DNA of 64,000 nt from NCBI RefSeq assembly GCF_051106095.1, contig NC_135785.1, positions 218,723,045-218,787,044 on the forward strand, given 5' to 3'. Within the stretch, counting starts at the first letter, position 1. Each line of letters begins with the position of its first letter. Origin of the DNA: Pogona vitticeps (taxonomy: Eukaryota; Chordata; Lepidosauria; Squamata; Agamidae). Made by a program: the position numbers and the translations under genes. The notes beneath the pieces were generated by a model, which was not told the DNA's origin, did no database searches, and saw nothing but the letters and a program-made list of their open reading frames with translations. Of the stretch, positions 38,358 to 49,100 are shown one piece after another.

Positions 38358-38443
38358 AGATATCATCACCACGGGGAGGGGGCGGTGATAACTTTCTCAA
38401 TGGCTCAAGGGGGCGTTTCTTTCAAAAAGGTTAAGAACCACTG
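37908..38443. mobile_element. hAT non-autonomous DNA transposon
   Basis: The left end CAGTGGTTCTTAACGTGGGC and the right end AAAGGTTAAGAACCACTG are inverted. An exact 8-bp duplication CCTTAATG flanks it at 37900-37907 and 38444-38451. GGGGGCG-rich blocks at both ends are part of the element. An (AAAT)n array sits inside. The first 15 bases of the terminal repeat are shared with the MITE at 3955. Confidence 0.9.
38292..38359. repeat. (AAAT)n microsatellite inside the hAT copy
   Basis: About 17 uninterrupted AAAT units. Confidence 0.95.
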
Positions 38444-38560
38444 CCTTAATGGATCATTGAGTCCAGCCCCTATCAATGAGGCAAAGCAGAGCTGAACTCC
38501 CAACCTCTTGAGTCACAGCCAAACAGCCTAAACCACGGGGCTATCGAGCAGTTCCAGTAA

Positions 38561-39489
38561 ATGCTACACTACACCCATGAGCAGTGGCTATTCATGGGTG
38601 AAGTGTGGTGCTTAGAGAATACTGTACAAGGATGGCAAAATCATCCTACTCATTGCACATAGTCCTTGAAGCAGTTTTCTCCACCTCTACAGCCTGCTTC
38701 CATGGACTCCCTTCCCAGCTGTCCACTCAGCAAATGGAAATATGCACATAATGCACACAGACAAGGCAGCCTACATGCTAAGCATGCCCAAACCACCACA
38801 TTATTTTGTGCCTCTTTGCAACTGTGTTACATCTTTGTTTCTACTTAGAATCTCCTTTCCCGCAAGTGAGGTAGCAGTATTTTTAAGTGTAACAATTGTT
38901 TGGCACAAACTTTCATAGACATAAATTTATGTCTTCATAATGATGCATAGATCACAATACTCAAGACACAGGTGTATATATATGTGTGTGTTCCAGTTAT
39001 TGAGTTAGAATGCAATAAGGTAAAATATAGAAAATACGGAAAATACAAAAAATGGAGAGTGTATTAACACGGGTCATGAGCACAGATTAACATTATTGGA
39101 ATTTTTATGCAAACCAGTCCTTTGAATGTTTATGACCAATATTAATAACAGAGCTGTCATTTCTGTATTTTATTTCATTTCTCCTCATTTCCATAATCAG
39201 ACCCAGCATATGTATAAGCCTGTGGCTTGATTATTGTGCCCCATTTATATGAAGAAGGGGGTTACAAGAGTTCATGCAAATAAATCTTGTTAGTCTTAAA
39301 AGTGTGGAAGCCACTCTCCTGTCACAACAACTTTTAACAAGGGAAGCTCTGCCCCCCTGCAAGTACTGTATATGCAGAGAGTTTACGAATTAGAAGTCGT
39401 TTCTAAGAGGGACGGGTTTAGGGTCAGCGAGATCCTATACCTGCATTATGGTGAAAACAGGAGGACTCAAAGGCTCCAAGCAGTAAGAT
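38561..39489. other. upstream flank of CHMP2B, nothing recognised
   Basis: A/T-rich. A dispersed repeat may be present at 39255-39325 (AAATCTTGTTAGTCTTAAAAGTG). Confidence 0.35.
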
Positions 39490-39776
39490 TTTTTGAATGA
39501 GGAGGAACTATGACGTCACTTGCCCGCCACCCCAGACTTTACTTTCCCCCTTAGCGCCAGTCATGCTCCCAAAAGCTCTCAGGGGAAATAAACTGCCCGC
39601 GCAGCGACCCTCTATTGCCAACCACACCTGTTGCAACGCCAAGTACTGCGACCTGGCGCCTTCAGCGGTCAAGGGAGACCCAGCTGCAAAGGAGGGGCGG
39701 GGGCGGGGCAAGGAAAGGAAAGAAGTTGCTAGGGAGATGAAAGGTTTGCCGGCGGACCGCTGCAGAGGCGCTCCAT

Positions 39777-39819
39777 CACGTGTAAGCGCGCTACCCACGT
39801 GAGCAGCCCCCTTCACGTG
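39777..39819. promoter_or_regulatory. three evenly spaced TCACGTG E-boxes
   Basis: CACGTG occurs at 39777-39782, 39796-39801 and 39814-39819, with starts 19 and 18 bp apart. In one orientation or the other each site reads TCACGTG, the core preferred by MiT/TFE factors and also bound by USF and MAX dimers. Confidence 0.75.
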
Positions 39820-40139
39820 TAGACCGGAGAGGGCGCGTCACGGAGTCGGGCGCCGCACTCGGCGCGCCACTGACGCGGGGGGGCCCTCTGCTGGGCGGAA
39901 AAAAGGACGCGAGGCCGAGGCTGGGCGGAAGGGAAGGACGGTCTCTCGCTTCACCGAGCCCGCCTCCTCCTCCTCCCCACGACGGCTCTCGGTCCCTCCC
40001 AAGCGGGGCTCTCCTCAGCCGAGTGCGGAAGGAAGGCGGGCGGGCGTTTTCTCTCGGGCCGCGGAAGCTGCTTCCTGGTCACCTGAGGAGCGAGAAGGAG
40101 CCCCGGAGCGCGACGGGGGATCGCCGCCGGGCCGCTGCC

Positions 40140-40173
40140 ATGGCTTCACTTTTCAAGAAGAAAACCGTGGATG
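40140..40173 (+). CDS. CHMP2B: CHMP2B coding exon 1
   Basis: Encodes MASLFKKKTVD plus the first base of codon 12. Donor GTGAGT follows at 40174. Confidence 0.95.
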
Positions 40174-43100
40174 GTGAGTATGGGCGGTTGGGGTCCCCCC
40201 CCTTAAACACTGCAAACCGTGGGGCAGCCCTGTCCCTATGCTGGGTGGGGTGGGGGGCTGCCGTTCCCCTTCTCTGGGCACACTGGCTCCCCTTCCTCTC
40301 ACGGAAGACAGGCGTTGCTTCTTCGAGCTTGCTCATTTTCATGTCTTAGGATCGCTTCCCCCCACCCCCACCTCCACCTCCACCCCCTTTACCCGGCGCT
40401 GTCAGAGATGCCTTTGGGGAAAGGTGGTGGTGCCTCAGGGGGTAACCGTCAATATTTACCTGTACAGTACGTGAAGTGGTACTAGTACGCCACTGCTTCC
40501 TACCCATTCAAGTTGAAATAGAGATTTCAAGGTTGGAGGTGGCTCCAACCTTGAAATCTTTATACAGAATATTTCAACTTGAATGAGCGACTCTTATGGT
40601 GTTAAGGCGAGGGGCCAGCCTGGTTGCCCCGGTTGAGCCAGTCTTTTCCTGACTGATTTTGGCTTCCCTTTCCCGGTAGGGAATGGTCTCTTTTCTGGAG
40701 TGTTCTGCTATGGGTTCCTTGCCCTTTGGGCTACTTTACGCCTCTCCATTTCTGTGGGTATTATTCAAATATGTAGGTGGCTTGGCTTGTTTGTGCCATT
40801 AGAAAGAGAAAGAATATGACTCATCCTGTCATCACATATGGAGTGTTATGATGACTTTAAGAAACTGACACACTAAAGTTATGACCTAATTGGGGCTATG
40901 ATGCTGTGTACATTTAACTGGGAGTAATCTGCACTGAATATTTTCATGTAAACGTGTGTAGGATTTTTCTAAAATGGAATAGGAACTAGTAGTACAGGGA
41001 GTGATTTGAGTCTCTCCTTTAAATGCATGACAGGGTTCTTATTGTCTGCTTTTTACAGAAGTTCTCAAAAATAGTAAGAAAGGACTTAATACAGAAGAAG
41101 ATGCCTTTTTCCAAATAGTAACTATCAATATTCCAAGCACTTTCTAAAGTCCTGGAAAAGCAAGGAAACAAAAGTGCATTGTTTAATTAACGTGTGAGCT
41201 TTCTTTTCAATCTGGAGTTGGCAGGGCTGGCACAGGGTTGGAAAACTGGTTCCTACATTTAACCAAAAGCTTGTGGTGTTCTGCTCAAAAAAAAATGATG
41301 CCCTGTACTGGTAATGGTGCATATTGGTGTAATACACACAATCTATCCTCATTGTCTGCTATCGATTGTTATATGCAGGGTGTACAAACATACTTTAGAA
41401 ATCAGTAGTTGATTAAAGCCTCTGGACAAAAGGTATGAATAAGTGTATTTTACTTGTTTCCCCAAATTCAAAGTAAGTGACTTCAGAAGAATGCTTTAAA
41501 TGAATAAGTGGTTGGTGAAGATGTGAGGGTTCAACTTTTGGCTCCACATTCAAAGAAATCATTAGATTTTTGTTTGCTTCAAAACAGGTGAAAGATTTAT
41601 TGGTGGATTTAACAATAAAAAAGTGTCTGTAACATGATTGTGAGTCTTTTCTACTGGTCTGGAGGGGGCTTCCAATTGTCAAACAGAAATGGATTACCAT
41701 AACTATTATCCCATGGTCCTGGTAAATCGGTGGGGACCCAGTCTCTCACGGTCTGCCCCGTCGAACCTTCCAGCAAGGGCACAGTCTCATCCTCCCAATC
41801 GCCATTCTACAGGACTCGTGTCTCAGGGTCTTGATCCTCCCAGGGCCATCCCTGTAACTCTTCTTCCTCATCTCTTTTATTCTCCATTCCAGCCTTTCTC
41901 TCCTTACACTCTCTTTCTCTTCTCTCAGCCGCCTCCTCCACTCTCTAGCCTCAGCTTCTCCCCAATAAGAGGGTCTGGGGGGATCTCTCCTTCTGTAATC
42001 CGCCTCCTCCTTAGGCACTCTCAGTCTCTCTCATAATCCGGTCCAGGGATCCTCCATCCACACCCATTCCCAACAGGGCGGCAACTGACTCTCTCTCGTT
42101 TTTGCCTTCCCTGTGGCTGCCTCAAACTCCACCCTCTTTTTCCTCCCCTGTCCCGCCTTTTCCTCCTGAACCTCTCTCATCCTTACTCTCTGTATCTCTT
42201 CAGTCAGCTCCTCTATTTCTTTCCCCCACGGAGCTTCTGCCATAGGCTCTGGTACTGGCTGAGGTCTCCCCTCCATATTCTTGTTGTGGGGAAGGGATGG
42301 CTCTCCAACGAATGGGGTATCCCTCTCGCCTTCTGTCTCACAGGAGGCAAAGAGAAGATTTTGAAATGTCACAATTTGAGTAAACAAGGGTCATTAAACT
42401 CACAACAGTCATTTTGTGTTCTAGTCATTTTAGATGAATGTGCAGTACCTTCCATAAACTGGGAACCCAGTGTGATATAGTGGATAGTAGTGATGGCAAG
42501 TGTTCAAATCCTTGTTCACCCATAGAAACTCATTGTGGGATTAGAACGGGTACAACCACTCCTTAAGCATTTCACTTACCTTGAAAGCCATATTACGTTG
42601 CTATAAGTCGATTCTGACTTGATGGCACATAACAGTGGCAGTTATTAAAATGAATAATATTAAAACAATATTTAAAACTTAAAAAGAAAACAAATTTGGC
42701 TGACTCGCTCAGCTAGTTAGATATCTGGCTTTGGAACCAGAGGTTGGGAGTTCAGTTTCACACTGTGCCTCCAGAAGAGAATGGAAAGCTACTTCTGAGT
42801 ATTCACTACCTAGAAAACCTTGGAAAAAGTTCGTCGTAAGTCAAAATTGACTTGACAGTGCAAGAAAAAAACAGCAACATCATTTTAATCCCTCTTAGTC
42901 AGCTAATTACGGAGGGGGAAAATGTCTGGCCTCACCTGTGAGGGAGTTCTACCACTTAAGAGCAGTGACAGATAAGGCCCTCTTTCATGTCCTCACCAAA
43001 TTTGAGGGTGATGGAAGCAAGAGAAGGGCCTTTTCTGATGATTAAGAAAATCACACTCTTAAAAGGTTTTTCAGGTGGCTTTCTGTTGACTGTGCAGAGC

Positions 43101-46100
43101 CCCTAGTAGGACATGACTGCAACTGCACCCTCTTTATTATGTTCTGCAGCAGATGAAATAGAATCATAGAATAATTCAAAGCAGATCTTTGGAAGTCTAA
43201 GTAAGTGGTTGTTTCTATCCACATATTTAAATGGCTTTTATATATTTCTTGATTTACCTCATTGTGAGTTCTGTGAAGCATTTTATTTCTCTTTTTTTTT
43301 TTACAAGTAATTGTTATTTTAATATATGGAGTGCGGTGTTGTGGATAGAATGGTGGACTAGAACTCCAGACTTGGATTTGAATCCTTGCTCAGCCACAGA
43401 GATTCATAGGGGTTGGGTGTGACATTGCTAAAAACCACTCTTTGAGTATCTCACTTACCTTGGAAAGCCTACTAGGGATTTCATAAGCCAGTCCCAAATG
43501 TATGGCACATAACACAGACATTATTATTTTACCAAGGTCTAGAATGTACTAATAATAAATGATGCATCTTTGAATATGTATTCCATTAATTCCCCCCCCC
43601 CATGTATATTCCTAATTGGCGACTGGTTGGACCACTTTTCCATTTTTTTGCTTGATATGTGTATACTTAGAACAACATATTTTAAAGTAGCATTATGATT
43701 ATACTGAGGGTTGGATTGTTATTTATAAAGTTGTCTCCATGCTTATTTTATGAAAAGAAATGTGTTTTATAGCTTTTTTGGGGAGCTTGTGGCCTCCTGA
43801 TGTAAGGAACACAAGTACCGTTGCCTTAAACTGAGTCATACCGTTGTTCCATTTAGCCCAGTATTGCCAATTCTGATAAGCAGTGTCTCTCCAGGGTTTC
43901 AGATATATAGATTAGATATAATCTATGCCTTGCTTTCCTTGTGCATTCTAAACAAGTTACAGATGGGTACTGCTCCAATTCTCAGTAGAAGGTTATGAGA
44001 TACAAAGGTTTCCAATTCAGGTATCTTAGGTTCAACTCAATTTTCATGCAAACTGGCATGGAGAAATAAATGGAAGCAGAAAAAGCCTGGTGTGTGTATG
44101 GGCCTGGTTGATAAAGATTAGTGAGATGAGATTATTAGTAAATTCAGATGTCAAGATGTAGGCTGGTATCCTGTTAAACTTACTGAGTGGGAAGTCCTCT
44201 CAGTGTAGTAATGCAGGGTCATCCCACTAGTACAAATAAAGCTTGAATAACTTGCTTAATGGTGACTTGACTCTTGCAAAAATAACATAATCCTATGTTT
44301 TGCATTGTTGGGAATTTCCACTCAGCGGAGGCTCAATAGGATGCTTGTCACAGTTAACAAACTTTTCATATTTATGCATTGAGGAGAGGAGATCCTTTCT
44401 ACAGATAATATGTATGTACGTTTCAGTTTAAATAATGTTGCTTGCTGGAGGTGATTGCTAGGAGATCCACATTACATAGAACTGTTTGTGTTTATCACAA
44501 TTAACATAATGTTCTGTATGGTTATAGGCTAGTAAGTGAAAGCAAATTTCTGTGGAAACACATTGCACTGTTTTTCTTTAACAGCCTTTTTTGCTGAATC
44601 ATTCTATAAGATTTAAGTTTGTTGTCACTTTTAGTTTTTACTCACTTAGCTGTGCCGCTTCAGCTCTGCCACTTTGTATATACAGTAGTGCCTCACTTGA
44701 CGATGTTAATTTGTTCCAGCGAAATTGCTGTAGAGTGAAAACGTCGTCAAACGAAATTATAAAAAAAACCATTGAAACACATTGAAAACCATTCAGTACA
44801 TTCCAGAGGGCTGAATACCTGCTCGTCCAGCGAAGATCCTCTATGGGGCGGCCATTTTCGGTGCCTGTAGTGCAAAAAATCAGTCCTAAAAACAGTGGGG
44901 GGGGCATTTTTTTAGCCGGTGGCCATTTTGAAACCTGGCGATCAGCTGTTTGCTGATCGTCGTAAAGCAAAAATCGGTTCCCGAAGCAGGGAACCAATCA
45001 TCGCATAGAAAAAAACAAAACAAAAACAAACATTTAAACCATCGTTTTGCGGTCGCAATAGCGATTGCAAAAACGTCAAGGTTAAGCGGATTCATCATTA
45101 AATGGGGTACTCATCCAGCAGGGCACGACTGTATAATGAAATAGCATAATGACACATGTACTAAGGTATCTGTTAATAATAGCACTTTTCTATTACTGCA
45201 GGGATATGAAAATTGGCATGCTTGGAGATCAGGGGTTTTTTGCCCCAACGCCCACAGGGAAGCACACAACCCACTGACATGTTTTTAAAACATTCAGAAT
45301 AAAGTAGAAGTGACAAAATATCCATATGTGCATTTGGGGGGATGGGCTACTACTGGAAGCCTAGAGAAGTAGAAAAACACATTTTTGCCACACCAAACAA
45401 AACAAAGTAAACTACAGTTATTGAGTGGTAGGGTTCCATTGGGTGGGGCATATACAGCCCAAAGGCCACCGTTTGCCTATCTCCTGTTAAATTTATATGT
45501 ATGGTTTAAAAAAAAAACACAGAAAAAACCCTCTCAAGACATTTGTAACATTCCTGTGTATAACATAAGCACATACATTAAACATTGCAACATTCAAAAA
45601 GATGGTTAAAATGAGTGAGTTTTGATGGCACCTTGATGTGGTTTTATGTATGGTTTTAAAAAAAAAACAGAAAAAACCCTCTCAAGACATTTGTAACATT
45701 CCTGTGTATAACATAAGCACATACATTAAACATTGCAACATTCAAAAAGATGGTTAAAATGAGTGAGTTTTGATGGCACCTTGATGTGGTTTTGTCCCCA
45801 TAACTTGTTTATTCTGTTCCTGTTTTCAATAGCTTCTTTTTAAAAAGTAATTTTATTTCTTATTTCTTTATTATTTATTGTGGGACATTTAAGGTGGCTC
45901 TTAAAAACATTGGATCAAAAAGCAGCCTGTTTAAAAAAGAAAAGAAACAAAAATAAGTTTAAAGTTTTAAACCCCTTTGTGCACATATGGGGTTCTGCAA
46001 TAAATTCTCCTATACTCAGGTTAACGTCTATATAATCTCAGTTAAATACAGTAAAAACCTTTATGCCATGTCCTTCTCTATAGGGATAAAGCCAGATGAT

Positions 46101-49100
46101 TTTTTTTAAATGGCATAACAATTTTGTTTAATTTTGAAGCCAATCACAGTGCTCACTTTGATTTCTTAAGCAGCAAGAAAACAAATCTTCAAACAAATAA
46201 CTAGAATGTATTGCTGCATTGTTTTATTACTAACGATGACTTTACTTTTCTATAACAGAAGGAATCAGGTATAACAAGAGGTAGAGTGTCAGCAGCCATA
46301 GCACAGGACACAATGGATTGTGAATTATCTTGTTTTCATTGACAATGTTGCATTACTCAGATTGCCCAAACCCCTTCATTCAACAATGTTTTAGGTTTCT
46401 CTCTTCTCTCAAGATAATTACTCCACATTCTTGAACACATTTATCTGAGTGATTGTTGTGTTTTTATGTGAAAAAACTGGGCCAATGCACATATTTCTTA
46501 ACATATATTAAGACTTTTCCTGTCAGCATTTCTTATTATTGAAATAATTTCATTCTGTTATGATTTGAAATGGTGACTGGGAAAACATCTTTCAAGGAAG
46601 ATTAATGTAAGCTCTAAAAATAAATCTATGGCTGCATTTCATGTCTTATTCATTTTCGAGAATCTGGTTTCTTGAAAGTAGCAGCAGTAGCCGCAGCATC
46701 CTATCATTATTGGTAATCAGTTTCTTTAGATTGTCAAACCAAGATAGAAACTTACTTTTGGGAATGTTTCATTTTCAAAAGAAATAGGATTTTTAATAGA
46801 AAAAGAATGATCTTCCCTGTATAAGCTGGGAAGAAAAGCCTGTCTGTCTTCTGAACAACTCCAAATAAATTATTTTGGTTTTTATTATATATTAGTTTGA
46901 AGTGGCCTTGGGCATAAAAAACCCCCACAAACTGTACTACTTCTTTTTTTTAAAGAAGGAATAAAAAATGTAATAATTGTTTGGCAGCCCTATAATTTAG
47001 AAACTTCATTCCATCTTGAAGTCATTGTTCTGCCTCTTGTTCAGGAGAATTTCACTTGTCATTCTTGGAAAAAGAAAGGAGAACTGCTTCTAGTCTGTCA
47101 CACATAATATTTCTTTGGTCTAGTGACATGGTACAGAAAAACTTTATTGGAAATAAATTCTAGTGCTTACCTTTTCTGTGGGGAAAAATCCTTGGAAATA
47201 TATTGGCTGAAATCCTGTTGCTAAGTCACACTAGAGTAAGCCTATTTGAATCTAGGAAACTTATGGAGGAATTGACTCACCAAATCTGCTGATTAGTGGA
47301 CCTACTATAGTGCAACTTACTACACTGAGCAACAGGGTTTTGGTCATTGTTTTCATAAAGTTCCTTAGTTGCAGTGATAATCCTCTAATAGTGGCAGTGT
47401 CACTTTCAATAAGCAGTTGTTGAAACTTAACAAGTCAGAGGAGGCATTTCCTATTGCACATTGAGCCATGTAATTGCTGTGTAATAGAAAATAACTGTGT
47501 CAGCTTTTTAATTTATCTCTATTTGCTGCTGAAAATCACCCTACGTGTGTTAACGCCAGCAGACACAACTAGTACAATTCAGGTCAGTTTTCAGCAAGCT
47601 TGACATTTTCAATGTTGCAGCAATTCGTGTTTTTCAGATTATTATTCCTAGGAAGTGTGTGAGAAACATATGTTTTATTGATTTTGAAATGTGCATGGAG
47701 ATAAAATAAACTGTAAATTACATCATAATCTAATCAATAGATTAGATACCCTGTTTCCCCGAAAATAAGACCTAACCTGAAATAAGCCCTAGTATGATTT
47801 TTCATGATGCTCGTAATATAAGCCCTACCCCAAAAATAAGTCCTAGTTAAGTGAAACCCTGCCCTCCACCATTATGCAGCATTGTGCAGCAACCAGAAGA
47901 TGACATGACTGTAAAATAAAACATCCTCTGAAAATAAGCCCTAATGCGTTTTTTGGAGCAAAAATTAATATAAGACCCTGTCTTATTTTCAGGGAAACAT
48001 GGTAGTAACTCCTAAAGAACTACAATATCCAAGAGGCATTACTGTTTTTAGTGTTTTTAAAGAAAAACTAAAAACAGAAGACAAAAAGATGGAAAAGCAA
48101 GTGCATTGTTGGAAGCAGGTCCTTCTATAAGGGTCTGCAATTTGGGGGCTAAAACTCCCAGAATTCTGTAGGAGAATTAGTGTGGAAGTTCAAAACCATG
48201 AAAGAGCATACAGTGGTGCCTCGCAAGATGATTGCCTCGTGGGACAATTAATCCGCAAGACGATTGGTTTTTGTGATTGCTGTTGCGCTTCGCAAGACAA
48301 TGTTTTCTATGGACAATTTTCGCAAGATTATGATTTTCCCCCATTAATTAGATTTCAGTGCATTCCAATGGGGAACCGTGTTCCGCAAGACAATGTTTTC
48401 TATGGATGATTTTCTCAAGACAGTTATTTTTTCCATTGGAACGCATTAAATAGATTTCAGTGCATTCCAATGGGGAACCACGTTTCGCAAGATGATGTTT
48501 TTGCAAGACAGCGTTTTTCGCGGAACGAATTAACATCGTCTTGCAAGGCACCACTATACTCCTATTGGATTTAGAGCTAACAGTGTTGTCCTATGCAGCT
48601 CTCATTGGTTTCAGTGGAGATTATTTGTGTTAATGAATACTAGAATTTTATCCTTAATCAACTTTGTAAGTAAGCCCACAGCAGTTATCTTGCAAAAGAT
48701 AACACAGGCTTGTGAAAACAATGAAAAGTCCTATGGCACATTTAAGAATAATAAGGTTTATTTGGAGTAAACTTTTGTGAACTGTTACACAAGTCTTCAG
48801 ATGTATACAGCGTAGCTGTAATTGACATTTCTATAGCTCTGGATATATAGTATTGTGAATTGTTGTAGAAATACAGATGCAAGAGATGTGGCCTGGTGAT
48901 GGTTAGTTACTGGTCATTAAGGTTTATAGAGAATCTTAGATTTCTTGTACATTTAGATTTCTTGTAATCATAATACTGATACTTTATCTCAGTTTATTGA
49001 TGGGTGACAAATGTTTTCAAGAACAGAAGGATAGGTTGATGCACCAAGGTGGGGAAAAGTCTATGTTTCAGTCTAATGCAGTGCAGGAGTATTGTCCCTC

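Larger units (their letters stand above)
37885..38560 (-). mobile_element. tRNA SINE, antisense, split by a hAT insertion
   Basis: To the right of the hAT element, 38452-38560 reads on the minus strand as a tRNA-like head (ATAGCCCCGTGGTTTAGGCT and a B-box-like GGTTGGGAGTTCAGCTC), followed by GGGGCTGGACTCAATGATCC. The head-plus-CR1-like ending suggests a CR1-mobilised SINE. The tail continues left of the hAT copy. Limits are approximate. Confidence 0.5.
39490..40480 (+). promoter_or_regulatory. CHMP2B: CpG-island promoter of CHMP2B
   Basis: G+C and CpG density rise sharply against the A/T-rich surroundings, peak around 39660-40180 and fall off in the first part of intron 1. The CHMP2B start codon lies inside. 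No clear TATA box precedes it, as is usual for a housekeeping gene. GC-box-like GGGGCGGGG occurs near 39700-39710. The transcription start is not determinable from sequence alone; a 5' UTR beginning somewhere in 39850-40050 is my inference. Long open frames on both strands here come from the base composition. Confidence 0.8.

Noticed and set aside
39497-39816. Overlapping 100-codon frames on both strands upstream of CHMP2B, as a possible divergent gene
   Set aside because: CpG-rich promoter DNA gives long chance frames; no known protein motif or splice evidence.
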